Positions 1-11,758 of a DNA stretch of 64,000 nucleotides are shown in pieces. This DNA comes from Microplitis mediator. Lineage: Eukaryota > Arthropoda > Insecta > Hymenoptera > Braconidae. Numbering within the stretch: the first letter of the stretch is position 1; each line of letters opens with the position of its first letter. The notes beneath the pieces are model-generated. The model had not been told where the DNA came from and searched no databases. It was given only the letters and a program-made list of their open reading frames with translations. Location of the stretch: NCBI RefSeq assembly GCF_029852145.1, contig NC_079969.1, forward strand, positions 18,967,798 through 19,031,797, written 5' to 3'. The translations under genes and the position numbers were made by a program.

Positions 1-339
1 TTTGATAGACAATCAATTAAAATCTAAAAATTAATTACCAGATCGTAAAATAACAGTAACTTCAGTATTACGGCCATTATATGTGATTAAACGTTTGCTT
101 TTCTTTTTTTTAATATTATTTTTAACAATGACAAGGTATTTTCCACTTTTCGTTTTAACGAGACAATACATTTTGTTAGGTTATTTGAGTACACCTTTCA
201 CATTTTACAGTAATCAAACTTACTTATGATAAAATAAAAGAAGTAATTACGATTTACGAATGAAAATAATATAAAGTATTTCAGCTGAAAAAGCACGACC
301 TTGATGATGATTGAAATTTCTCTTTACTGGTTATGGCTT

Positions 340-3300
340 GCAGCTCAGAAGAAATGACTCCATCTTAGTTGAGATAGCATTATTAGAAGATGGAGAGCAG
401 TTCACTTCCGTAGCTGTGCATTATCGATGGACGTGTACATGGATAATATACTGCTACTAAGTTGACATGCATCGACGCCACGAGACGCCACCAGTATATT
501 CTAGTACGAACTAGCCGTAATTAAAATAAAATTCTATTGGCAACATACATTTAATTACACTAAAATTAAAAAAATTTCTTGAAAATAGATTTAAAATTAA
601 TTTTCATCTTCGAACTCATAATATTTGATAAAGAAATAAAACTGAAATAGATAATAATTTTCTTCATTAATCCATTATCGGAACTGAATTGATTAGAATG
701 CATAACGTTTCGATGATTCATCGAAATGGAGTGATAGCATATACAATAGACGCACTGTTAAGTACATTAAAGTCACCATAATGTATAGGAAACACAACCT
801 CAAATTCATAAAATGTAGACCATGTGAAAAATAAATATTTATGTAATAGTGTATTTATATATCTGAATAAGAATAGGCTTTTCTTCAACTAAGATAATAT
901 CAATAATAATTATGATAGTATTTTCATTTTTAAATATTTCAGATTAAGTCGGTAAAATACATAAAAAATTTTTCATATTTTCCATGCGTGAGGTCAAAAG
1001 TGTTTTAGAACCCTTAAATTTGACCTACTTTTTACGAGTTTTAATAATTGTTTAAGAAATCTGGATGCTGATATAAAAAACAAGTATACTTAACCATACA
1101 TTGCTATGGATCATCAAAATATAGCAACGGTATAAATAGTAATGAAAGTGATAAATACACAAAAGTCACTGAAATGTATGAAGGATTAACACATAAGGTA
1201 TTTAATTTGACGACTAACAACCACGAATGCTAATAATAATTTCCATAAAACAACATATCATGATTTAAAATCAGGATTAATTTCTCATAAATAGTAGACA
1301 TTTCGAACTATATTCATGTTTCAACGTTTGATAACTTTTTTTTCAATTATTAGACTCTCTAGTTGATTTATTGTATTTTATTAAAAATAATTGTATGAAC
1401 AAGAATTATTTTAATCATAAAATATTAATTCGTGAAATATGGAAAAATAATTATAATTAGATATTTTATACAATATAATGCATCAGGACTATTGACGAAA
1501 ATGCCTAATGTCTATGTGATTTTTTGTCCATGCTACTGTTTACTAGAAATGATTTCATTTTATTTGAGATCAAGTTGACATGGTAAAATAATTGAGAGCA
1601 ATTTACGGCTGTAGCTGTCTATGAATAATATATGCCACAAGACGCTACCAGTTTATTCTAGTACAAACTAGCCGTAATTTGAATAAAATTTAATTAACAG
1701 CATACAGTTAATTTTATTCAAATTGAAAAAATTTCCAGAAAATGTATTTGAAATGAATTATTATCTCAGAATTCACCATATATAATAGTAAAATAAATAT
1801 AAGATTAGATTTTATTTGGTAAATCCATGGTAAAAGTTGACTTGATTGAAATATATAACATTTTGATGACTCGTTAATACGTCGTAATAGCATATACAGT
1901 AGACGCACTGTTAAATACATTAAAGTCACCATAATGTATAGAATAAAAGAACTCAAGTTAACAAAATTTTAACAATGTACAAAATAAATATTTATGTTAT
2001 ATCATATTTATATATCTCTGAACAAAAGTATGCTTTTCTTCAAATAAGATAATACCAAAAATATTTATGATAGTATTTTCATTTATAAATATTTCAGATT
2101 AAGTCGGTAAAACACATGAAATATTTTTCATATTTTCCATGCATGGGGACAAAAGTGTTTTAGAACACTTAAATTTGACCTACTTTTTACTAGTTTAATC
2201 GAGAAACAAAGTATTGATAAACATGGTTCATTGGTATAAATAAAAAATCTAATTTGAAAACAATTAGTTTTTTGAAAAATCTGGATGCTGATATGAAAAA
2301 CAAGTATACTTAACCATACATTGCTATGGATCATCAAAATGTAGCAACGGTATAAATAGTAATGAAAACGATAATTACATAAAAGTTACTGAAACGTATG
2401 AAGGTTTAACACATAAGGTAATTAATCTGACGATTAACTACCACGAATGCTGAATAATAATTTCCATAAGACAACATATCACGATTTGAAATCAGCATAA
2501 ATTTTTCATAAATAGTAGACATTTCGAACTATGTTCTTGTTTCAACGTTTAATAACTTTATTTTGAATTACTAGACATCTCTAGTTGATTTATTGTATTT
2601 TATTAACAATAGTTGTATAAACAAGAATTATTTTAATCATAAAATATTCATTCGCAAAATATGGAAAAATAATTATAATTAGATATTTTATACAATAAAA
2701 TGCATCAGGATTATTGACGAAAATGCCTAATGTCTATGAGATTTTTTGTCCATGCTACTGTTTATTAGAAATGATTTCATTTTATTTGAGATCGAGTTGA
2801 CATGGTTAAAAAAATTGAGAACAATTTACGGCTGTAGCTGTCTATGAATAATATATGCCACAAGACGCCACCAGTATATTCTAGTACAAACTAGCCGTAA
2901 TTCGAATTAAATTAAATTAACAGCATACAGTTAATTTTTTTAAAATTAAAAAAAATTTCTAGAAAATGTATTTGAAATGAATTTTTATCTCAGAATTCAC
3001 CATATATAATAGAAAAATAAATATAAGATTAGAATTTATAGGGTAAATCCATGGTAAAAGTTGAGTTGATTGAAATATATAACATTTTGATGACTCGTTA
3101 ATACGTAGTGATAGCATATACAGTAGGGTGAGCCGAAAAAAACCCACCTATCGAATTTACGTCTTAAAAAGGACCTATATATCGAGAAAAAAATTCTTCC
3201 ATTGGGCAAAATTTTTAGCTCAATTTTAAAAGGTGTCGGTAGCCATTTGAAATTTCCCATTTAAATAACATGCAAAGAAAATTTTTTTGATTAAAAATAT

Positions 3301-4455
3301 TATAACTTTCGAACCGTGTGAGATAAAATTCGGCTCTAGAATATTCTTGTATGGCATTAAATTTAAAAAAAAAAGTCCTAGGAGTCGAATTTGTAAACTT
3401 GATATTTCGTATACTAACAGGCCATCAAAGTCTGGAGTAAACAGAATCATACAAATTTAAGGCTTTATTATTAAAAATGTCAATACTACGAGAAAATTTG
3501 TTTTACATGTAGTGCTATGGAATCACTAACAATATCCACGTTGTGACAAATGATATTTTGTTATCGTGATCACAATAAAAGAAAAGTATTTGGAAAATCC
3601 AAAAAAAGCATTAAATTTGTATGATTCTGTTTACTCAAGACTTTGATAGCCTGTTAGTATACGAAATATCAAGCTTACAAATTCGACTCCTAGGAATTTC
3701 TTTTAAGATATTTAATGCCCTACAAAAATATTCTAGAGCCGAATTTTTGTCTCACATTTTTCAAAAGTTATAATATTTTTAATAAAAAAAAATTTTATTG
3801 CATGTTATTTAAATGGGAAATTTCAAATGGCTACCGACACCTTTTAAAATTGTGCAAAAAATTTTTCCCAATGGAAGAATTTTTTTCTCGATATATAGGT
3901 CCTTTTTAAGACGTGAATTCGATAGGTTAGTTTTTTTTGGCTCACCCTAATATACAGTAAAGGCGCTGTTAAATACAGTGAAGTCACCATGATGTATAGA
4001 ATATAAAAACTCATGTTAACAAAATTTTAACAATGTATAAAATAAATATTTCTGTAATATAATATTTATACATATCTGAACAAAAGTATGCTTTTCTTCA
4101 ACTAAGATAATATCAAAAATATTTATGATAGTATTTTCATTTATAAATATTTCAGATCAAGTCATGCGTCAAAATAAACGTATTTTGTAATATTTCTACT
4201 TGACCTAATTTTTAACATTTTAATTATGTTTCAAAGAAAATAATGTTTCTAAAAACGTGGTTCATTAGTATAAATAAAAATCAGACTTAAAATAATAAGT
4301 TTCTTACAAAATTCGAACGCTGATATAAAAGTTGAGTAAAATTAAATGGTTATTCCTATGAATTATCAAAATGTAGTGTGGCATAAATAGTAATGATAGC
4401 AACAAATACGCAGAAGTCGTTGAAATGTATGGAGGATCAACACATAAAGGAATCA
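340..4455. repeat. ~1.2-kb tandem repeat, three diverged copies
   Basis: Three successive copies of a unit about 1.16-1.22 kb long. The landmark CTAGCCGTAA recurs at 511, 1668 and 2891. A second landmark, starting CATGCTACTG, lies at 1529 and 2751. The first copy is the most diverged. The third is interrupted at 3124-3949 by a foldback element and loses similarity near 4455. The units have no convincing open reading frame; short frames in them do not align between copies. The function is unknown. It could be a local satellite-like duplication or tandem TE fragments. Confidence 0.8.
3124..3949. mobile_element. hAT-like foldback MITE, TSD ATATACAG
   Basis: An 826-bp element whose two halves are near-complete inverted copies. 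The ends are TAGGGTGAGCC and GGCTCACCCTA. It is flanked by identical 8-bp duplications ATATACAG at 3116-3123 and 3950-3957. Sibling copies of the tandem unit lack the insertion and so show the empty site. An 8-bp TSD and a TAGGGTG terminus fit the hAT superfamily. No transposase is visible, so it is non-autonomous. Short frames on both strands are by-products of the palindrome. Confidence 0.87.
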
Positions 4456-6569
4456 GCAGAGTATTTTTTTTTTAAGTAGACTAAAATTTAAATTTGTATC
4501 GTTAACATTTATGCTTTATCGACGAGGGTCTATAATATATACGCTACTTTTTATCTACTATTTCGACTTTATCGATATGAAATATTATAAAAGAACAAAA
4601 AACTTTACTTATAGCGATTTAAGTAATAAAAAAAAACATCTAGAACTTATTGAAAAAAAAACAGATTACTCGATCAGTATGGAGCCTCCAAGATTCCTAA
4701 ATTTCATTGTTATTCACAAAAAATCAGAAACAAATTGATGATATCACAAATTTGGTACCAATGCTGAGCTATCAACAGTCAAGAATATTTTATTTAGACA
4801 TTTGTTCTGTAAGCATTACAATCTTATTGAAAAAGTTAATAAATTGAAAAAAAATAAATTAACTCGTTGACGAATATTAAATTTTCAACGTATCCAACGT
4901 CTAACTTTTTTTGTAAATTCATGGTATTTTCCATAGGAATATATTTTTTTGATTGTTGATAAAATTCAGGAAAAAGAGGAACAAGGTATTTAATCCAAAT
5001 GTCGATAAATATTTTTTAATAAAATTGACATCTTAACTAATATGCAAGCTCGAATGTAAATTATTCCCAGCACTGTCAATGAAACGATTTGGGTGAAGAT
5101 TATACTTCTCAGATCTAATATTTTAATAATGACAAATATCCAAAAATATTTAAAGCAGATAATTTATCAGGTGATATGTTTCATATATTTTTTTTCGGAT
5201 CAGCATCTTAATCAATTTGCAGTCCGCAATTGCATGCCACGTTCACCACTCTACGGCTGTAATTTCAGGTCAAGTTTTGGTCTTTCTAATTGAATAATCT
5301 TGTTCAATGATTAGAAATATACTAATTGTCGGATGACTTTATCATAGAACTAATGTGTTAATTTCTGAATTTCATTACATCTTCCGGCAATATAACATTT
5401 TATTCAATATCTGTTATCACTTTCAGCACTAACTATTATAAATTTAAACATAGTTTGAGGTATTAATCATATTAATATTTTGTATCTACTATTCTGACTT
5501 TATTCTAAACAGACGCAAGCGAATATTAAACGAAATTAATTATAGACGACCATTAGATCAAATAAAAATTTCAGTATATTCTGTTCCAAAAGATGACATT
5601 TGATTGTTATCCGATCTCCAATAATTGTCACTCTCAGCATTATGCATAAGAAACTTGAGACAACATTGCTTTATTAAAAATTCCAAAAAAGTTTCTTAAA
5701 AACAATGGAGTGCTGATTAATATCCAACTTTTAACAACTGCGACATTTAGTAAAAGCTATCAGCAACTTACAATAGTTCACAGCATTATTGATCGAATAT
5801 TCTTACTTAATCTTCATGAAGATTCTGAATTTTGATTATTGAGATAGTACAGACGATCGGCAACATAGATTTGGCTTGAAAAAAAAATTAAAGATCAATA
5901 GTTAACCTCCAAGATTTTTCACTTTCAACATTCGCATCATGTGTTTTTGTTGAATATGTGAATTTTTAGAAATCATTTTCTTATTGAATTGTTAAATAAA
6001 TGATCAAAAATTAATAAATGGTATTAATCACAAGGATAAGATAACATGACCTACTATAAACATCAAAAAACTATTTCAAAGTAGCTGACGTTTTGATCAA
6101 TCACGGTTGTTACTTCCGACACTACGAATCTAAAAATCAGCGATGATGTATGAAAATTGAAAATTGTTATTTAGATTAATTATAAAAAATACAATGTATG
6201 GGTCAAAAATATTTATCATCAGAGATAATATGATCTATTAAATTTCTTTTCACGTTTTTTTCAATCAACTAACATCTTGAGCAATAATATCGGTGGAATC
6301 ATATCAAGGCTCCAATGATCCATACTTCCAGACGTGTTGACCGGGAATTTTTATTTCATTGTTAGAAATTCTAGAAAATTTTTAATATAATAACATTCTA
6401 TTTTCAATATCCATACTATAATTTTATAGAAAAAAACAAACGATAACACTTTTCTGAAACTATTATATTTTTTTTATAGTAAACTTCGATAACAAATCGA
6501 CTTTCCAGTAGGTTAGCGAATTAGACAAAACAAATTTCGATGTATATTTTAGTACTGCATTAAAGTATA
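4456..6569. other. AT-rich stretch with no recognised feature
   Basis: Frames here are under 80 codons, of low complexity and without recognisable motifs. I found no terminal repeats, tandem arrays or RNA gene. A diverged TE or intron of an unseen gene cannot be excluded by eye. Confidence 0.6.
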
Positions 6570-7500
6570 TGAACGTTCCGAAAGTACATTATCGTGAATC
6601 ACCAGAATGTAAAAATTGATACAAAAAAGCATTTCCGTGATTCACGAATATGTCAAAATGAATGATAAAAAGCATTTCTATGCTTCACGAAAATGTATGA
6701 ATCATTCAATTTATAAAAAAACATTTCAATGACATCACGAAAATGTAGTGTTACGTTTTGAATAATTCCCAATATTAATTTTTAATTATTTAATAATTAT
6801 TTGTATCGTCTATAAACAATGGTCACTGATCCTAGTCACAGCACCACTGTTACGTTTTGAGAATTACCCCAAACTAATTAAAAATAAAAATAATTTTTAA
6901 TTATTAAATTTAATTCAGGTTTGGCCTCATTGGAGTATCGACAGACCCCCGGTGGGCCTTGGTTGTCGATTATTTTATTGTAATTATTTATTTTGGATAG
7001 TGAATGGATAGGTCATAGTGTAGGTGAAAATATTGGGGTGCCAATTGGCACCCCAAAATAAGGTTGAATTAATTTCGAATTAATTACGTTTATTAACTAT
7101 ATAGAGAGCAGAGGATCGAGCTCTATGAGCTCTCTCGAAGGACTGCCTGTTAAGTCATTATAAAAATATAATAAAGTCAACAGAGTTGACAAAATGTTGA
7201 CGCTGCATCTCAGGTTCCCTGTGAGAGAATCGTCGTGGCCCGGGTCTCATGCATCGTCATCTGTTTTGACTACCCGCGAGCCACGGCGACTCTCTTATCG
7301 TAACCGATTTCGGTTACATTGCAAAAAATTAATTTATTAAAAATAATTAATTTAATTTAATCAATAAAATATTACGGGAACGTAACAGTAGTAAATGTAT
7401 GAAAAACATTTTCGTGAATCACCGAAATGTCAAAAAGTCACTGAAATGTATTGAGAATTTTAAAAAAAGTCACCGAAATGTAGAAAACGCATACATATAT
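6570..7500. repeat. Short tandem array (GTGAATCACCGAAATGT-like), split by a solo LTR
   Basis: Degenerate repeats built on a core resembling GTGAATCACCGAAATGT, with spacers of 20-60 bp. They lie at about 6570-6748 and resume at 7392-7500. The interruption is the solo LTR at 6749-7387. Similar spacing and motif on both sides support one original array. There is no coding potential. Confidence 0.7.
6749..7387. mobile_element. Solo LTR, 639 bp, TSD GTAG
   Basis: The element starts TGTTACGTTTTG and ends GGGAACGTAACA, giving a TG...CA boundary with short inverted ends. It is flanked by the 4-bp duplication GTAG at 6745-6748 and 7388-7391. The first ~30 bp of the element recur inside it near 6849, so the 5' end was partly duplicated. 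There is no internal coding region, as expected after LTR-LTR recombination. A 4-bp TSD fits Ty3/Gypsy or BEL/Pao; I cannot choose between them. Confidence 0.82.
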
Positions 7501-7517
7501 GTATATATGTATATATG

Positions 7518-7518
<1 letters not shown>

Positions 7519-7605
<87 letters not shown>
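7519..7605. repeat. (AT)n microsatellite
   Basis: An almost perfect AT dinucleotide tract. Open frames through it (Ile-Tyr repeats) are artefacts. It forms the left flank of the adjacent solo LTR. Confidence 0.98.
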
Positions 7606-7610
<5 letters not shown>

Positions 7611-8641
7611 CGTAATCACAACTACATTCAAATTTGAATGTAGTTGAACTTCCGGCAAATAGAGGCAGCACCTACTGGGGCCTAGTGTCTAGCAATTCAA
7701 ACTTGACTAGCGCAGTGCGACGCATGGTTTTTTACTGTCTCGTGGCAAGAAGACCGACGCCATTATCTTCGTTTTATACAATTTCAAGTGTCACCACGTG
7801 TTTTGTATAATCTATTCAAATTGCGCTCATCTCGAGTAAATAATTAAAAGTAATCAATTAATTACATTCAGAGTTCGTAACTCTATATAAAAATATAATT
7901 ATTTTTATAATTGCGAGCACCAGAGCTCATAAAATAAATAAAGAACAATATCAAGAAATCCAGTGCTCTCCAACCTGTTCCTGAGGAAGTTATTTTCGAC
8001 GGAGAATCGTACAGGTGCTTAATTTCTACTTTATAAATTGATTCAAGTGTTCATCAAAACAAAAGACTCCGTTTTATTATTTATTTGATTATTATTATGC
8101 TCAATTTCTTAATTAAACTAAAAGTTATTTTTCGCTCAGTAGCCTCTGCAATCATGCTACCACGTGTTCAACAAATAAATTAGAATCAGTGTAATTTATC
8201 ATGAGCTTATTAAATTCAATTCAATTAAGTGATCATTACTATTAAAACTCAATAACAAAAATATTTATGTATTCAGTGCTATTAAAAATAGCAATTTACG
8301 TGTTCAATAATTTACTTCGCTCAGTAACCTCTGACATCATGTTACTTATTGTCATGACATTTTTGCAATCAACTCAGTGTTCAATTAAACTCAACTTGAT
8401 TAGTTTTAATTCATTATTTACTCGAGCTCAACTCAATATTTTGTATTCAATCATTCACGTATTCATGAGCTCAGACATTTAACAGTATTTATAAATTAAA
8501 TAAACTATTTAATTTGCAACCGAGTGTTATTTTGTGCTGTGACAAATAAAAATATTGTTATATTTTTAAGTATGCGTATTTTTCAAACATCCCAACCACC
8601 AACCAGTCCTGGCATGTCTTTATTTAATTAATATTACAACA
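7606..8641. mobile_element. Solo LTR (family shared with 18968-20004), copy 1
   Basis: A ~1.04-kb sequence nearly identical to 18968-20004 in the same orientation. The end is ATTACAACA. The start (TATTGCG) differs at one base from copy 2 (TGTTGCG). It lies inside an AT tract, so the probable 5-bp TSD (ATATA) cannot be proved. It has many short frames and none is conserved as protein. It is read as a solo LTR because copy 2 has its own TSD, so the two copies do not bracket one element. Confidence 0.85.
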
Positions 8642-8949
8642 ATATATATACATACATATATAAATTTTTTAACGAATGGTATTTTTGAACTCTACTCAAC
8701 TAATTATGATAGTTTATGACAAAATCCCTTGAAAAATCGACCATGAGGACAAATACAATAGTTAGATTTTTAAAAAAATCTGCCTAATTATTAAATTAAT
8801 ATATTTAGGTAAGTGTTTAAATTCAATCAAATTAAATTTAATACAAATTTTATTTATAAACTTATCACAACGTTTAAATATTGAATAAATAATCATAACA
8901 AAAAATAATAATAATTTTTTTTTTTTTTTGATTATTTTGTTATGAGTAT
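8642..8949. other. Short AT-rich spacer with a shared 50-bp motif
   Basis: No gene is seen. The stretch around 8738-8780 (core CATGAGGACAAATACAAT) is also present near 23928. This suggests a small dispersed repeat or remnants of one transcript family. A T10 run occurs near 8920-8930. Confidence 0.5.
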
Positions 8950-8952
8950 AAT

Positions 8953-9018
8953 TTGTCCGGGGATATTTTGTCGTGGGGATATTATGTCTTGGGGATATTT
9001 TGTCTGGGGATCAAAACG
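8953..9018. repeat. GGGGATATTTTGTC repeats at the edge of the Polinton remnant
   Basis: Three tandem units resembling GGGGATATTTTGTC (one reads GATATTATGTC), followed by GGGGATCAAAACGCG. They begin right after the integrase stop codon. The same units, and the CAAAACGC end, form the arms of a 169-bp palindrome at 37807-37975. They may be remains of a Polinton terminal repeat or a small inserted palindrome. Confidence 0.65.
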
Positions 9019-9022
9019 CGTG

Positions 9023-9553
9023 TCACCGTTCTTCATTAGCAGCAGTGACATCAGCAGGTTTTATTTTGATTGTTTGATGCTTGGAGTTGTTGTAACTATT
9101 GATTAGATCTTCAAGTATATCAATCCATTTATAGGTACCACGTGCAGTAAATTCACGCCACATTTTATTTTTAAGTGTCCTGTTGAAACGTTCACATATG
9201 GATGCCTTCAAGTTGCCGAATGTTGAGTACATTTTGATATTTTTGTGCTTCATAAGATTTATAAATTCTTTGTTGTAGAACTCTTTGCCTTGATCAACAT
9301 GCAGAGTTTTAGGAACACGTCCTTGTTGAAATATAGATTTCATTGCACTAGTGACATCACTACCACTTTTATTTTCAATCGGAACAGCCCAGGCATACTT
9401 TGAAAAAATATCTATGACAGTCAGCAGATACTTATATCCTTTATTTGACGTTGCGTAAGGTATCATTTTAACTAAATCAGCTTGCCAAGTCTCATCAAGT
9501 CCTCGAATGTCAACATGACGACGTTGGTAATTTCTACGTGTGGTTTGTGGAGC
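9023..9553 (-). pseudogene. Polinton/Maverick integrase, N-terminally truncated
   Basis: This is the retroviral-type (rve, DDE) integrase of a Polinton/Maverick; in intact elements it inserts the linear element DNA into the genome. The open frame from the first Met covers 147 residues. The same frame continues upstream to a stop at 9554-9556 and there contains the WQADL segment with the first catalytic Asp. The second Asp is in VDQGKEF (residue 58 from that Met) and the Glu in CERFNRTLK (residue 92), so the triad appears present. The N-terminal zinc-binding part expected upstream is missing, so this is a deletion product. No C-terminal chromodomain is seen. Confidence 0.88.
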
Positions 9554-9931
9554 TCATACGCTATTATCGCTTTTTTGTCCTCCATTGTCAAGAACTTTTT
9601 CTTCTAATTCTGTGATTCGTTGTGTATTACGATTGACTAAGTCTTTTCGAGTCTTTTGTCGTTTTGCTTTTAGAATATCCAGCTCTGACTTCAATGTTGC
9701 ATTCCTTATGTTATTATACATTTCGGATAATTCTTTGTGTATGAAATCACGTATGAATTGCACTGATGCTGCATCATTATCATCTGTAGGATTTCCTAGA
9801 TTGCATAATCTTTTATGCTCAATATCAAAGTGTCCATCAGCTGTTATAATAAATCCACTGCCTGCTGGACCTGGAGGACCTCTTTTTATAGCACTAGTGT
9901 CCAATGGACGTCCAAATATATCGATACTCAT
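9554..9931 (-). CDS. Collagen-like / fibre-like Polinton protein, partial
   Basis: A 125-residue frame. It has a short collagen-like patch (RGPPGPAGSGF, about residues 17-27), a segment resembling DGHFDIEHKRLCN, and a C-terminal charged coiled coil (about residues 65-115). I associate this arrangement, from memory, with Polinton/adintovirus-type elements, where it may be a virion surface or stalk protein; that role is an inference. Its TGA stop at 9554-9556 is in the same frame as the integrase remnant, so the two are joined in one frame apart from one stop. The natural C-terminus has probably been lost in the deletion. Confidence 0.6.
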   Translation of the reverse strand: MSIDIFGRPLDTSAIKRGPPGPAGSGFIITADGHFDIEHKRLCNLGNPTDDNDAASVQFIRDFIHKELSEMYNNIRNATLKSELDILKAKRQKTRKDLVNRNTQRITELEEKVLDNGGQKSDNSV

Positions 9932-9990
9932 GTTGCACTGTTCACTTCAACGATCACCAAGTAAATGACAAAATATTCTTGAACGTCCTG

Positions 9991-10929
9991 CTAATAAATA
10001 ATTCCTGCTTCTCGCAATTCTGCAATAATTGAGATAATTTCATTAGTATGTCTTTGATTCCCAGCTGCTTGCGATGCCATAAGTAAACGAAGACGTTCTA
10101 CTATTTCATTCGGATCATCCCAATAGACGTAATCCATATGTGTTATCTTCTTTTTTGCAATCATAAGTTGAGGTAATCCTTTACCTTTCAGTGACTTTGT
10201 ATGTTTAACAAGAAAATCAGCGATATACTTATTATACTTGGAAGTTGAGTCTTCATAAAGACGGCCATCTGGATTATAATTTTTTCTGTGTGTATTTGTT
10301 CTCATAATAATTTCAAGATATTTATTTTGATCGTCTTGCGTGACAATCACATCATAAGGTGATTTTTTGAATAATAATTCTAATAAGCCAGGAGTCGTTG
10401 GGTAGTCTTTGTTTTTAATATTAATTGTACTATCGTGAAAAGTTATTTGACAATCACCGATATAAAAATCATTGTAACGTCGACGAACACCATATTTCAT
10501 ATCTATTCCTTTACTTTTTTTGTATACTTTAGCCAGATAGGATTTTATTAAACTACTTGGTTTAGCGGAAGTGCTAGATGCTATAGGAGATATTTCTGTT
10601 TCTCCAAGAGTCCTACTACTTTCTTCAGCATCGTCAGAGATTAATTTATTATAATTACTTGCACTGTCATCTTCCGTATCAATGTTTAAGGTGGGATTTT
10701 CGTTTTTCACTTCTTTTTCTTCTTCTTTGACTTTTTGCTTGATTTTTTGTTTTGAAGACTCAACCAGACTTTGTAAAAGCGTAACAATAGACTTAAATAT
10801 TTCACCCATTGCTTTTTTAGTTGTATCTTTACCCAATTTAAGCATTTTGTGCTATCGTCGGATGGCATCACTAGCCTAAGATATTTGATGTAAAATATCT
10901 GTTTGCTTTGAAATTTCCGCAGTTTTCAT
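9991..10929 (-). pseudogene. DUF8207-like Polinton-associated protein, two N-terminal stops
   Basis: The open part (9991-10845, 284 residues) has a Lys/Glu-rich N-terminal region and an acidic Ser-rich linker. A conserved-looking C-terminal domain includes YGVRRRYNDFYIGDC, PGLLELLFKKSP and IIMRTNTHRKNYNPDG. It resembles the uncharacterised DUF8207 family that I recall in insect Polinton-like elements; I know no biochemical function. The same frame runs on upstream to a better-placed Met at 10927-10929. Two in-frame TAG codons (10852-10854 and 10876-10878) interrupt it. The residues between the stops look like natural protein, so this is a recently stopped gene rather than a short one. Confidence 0.65.
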
Positions 10930-10981
10930 GTTGATATATTAAAGTTCACTATATCTCTGATTCATATTTACCAAGTACAAG

Positions 10982-11683
10982 TCAATTTATACTAATAAAA
11001 CAGTCAAATCTTTTTCTATATCTTCCACTATTTAGCTCACTGTCTTTGTCAATCAATACAAAACCATATTTGTCATCATTCCAGCATCCTGAGCACAAGT
11101 CTTTAAATAAATTGTATGGCATGTCAGTATTCACATAGTCATCATACAGATGTTTCAGATTCATTTCATCTTGACGAAAGAGAACTAGAAAATTTGTATT
11201 GTCATGGATCAAATGTTTTGGAATACGTGTATAAGTTTGGCAGAGATAAAAACTATCTATGTTTTTGTGTCGACCCATACAAAAGTATGCTCTGATATGA
11301 TCTTGTTTCTCACACACAAAATCGTCAAATATCATGAGGGACTTTGATCTTGCATTCTAAGGTTTTACTACTTCTTCATGTTCATTGAATGGAAAAAAAC
11401 CGATACCTTATATTGGTTTTAGTAGTGATTCTAAAAATTTGTACTTTGGTTGATTGGGAGATTTTGAATAAAGGTACATGTTGTCCAATCTCAAAGCATT
11501 GGGATAAATCATAAGTGAGAGCAGAGCATTTGTCTTTCCACAATTTGATGGGCCACAAAAAATAGCACGTACACTGTTTGGCAACAAAGCACCATGCCTT
11601 TTAATCTTCTTCAAACCTGTACCATGAGCAATTTGATCAAAGTCAATTTCTGGCAACTTGGCAGCCTGCTTCTTGAATTCCAT
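10982..11683 (-). pseudogene. Polinton FtsK/HerA-type packaging ATPase with two in-frame stops
   Basis: Encodes the DNA-packaging ATPase of Polintons (FtsK/HerA, A32-like), which in intact relatives pumps genomic DNA into capsids. Walker A is visible as GPSNCGKT around 11560, and Walker B as SLMIFDDF around 11330. Downstream motifs include GRHKNIDSFYLCQTYTRIPK and NFLVLFRQDEMNL. The frame is continuous over 702 bp except for TAA at 11408-11410 and TAG at 11357-11359, and the 16 codons between them still read as ATPase. It is transcribed divergently from the pVI-like gene. Confidence 0.88.
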
Positions 11684-11758
11684 GTTGATCGTTCACTGAC
11701 CTACTAGTGACTTAACCGCTCAGACTATAAGTACCAGGTTTTATATCATTTTTTCATC
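11684..11758. promoter_or_regulatory. Divergent intergenic region
   Basis: A 75-bp gap between the - strand ATPase and the + strand pVI-like gene. Both genes must take their 5' regulatory signals from here if expressed. No clear TATA box or known motif is seen, so this call rests on gene arrangement only. Confidence 0.3.

Noticed and set aside
7399..7671. Frames of 60-82 codons over the AT tract (Ile-Tyr repeats), also at 20850-21182 and 21765-22111
   Set aside because: They are created by the (AT)n microsatellites.
9540..9968. + strand 142-codon frame
   Set aside because: Antisense shadow of the collagen-like Polinton frame, which has recognisable motifs.
10852..11410. Stop-codon reassignment or programmed read-through in the Polinton genes
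   Set aside because: TAA and TAG both occur, gene content is incomplete and integrase is truncated, so pseudogene decay is the simpler reading. It is noted as a minor alternative only.
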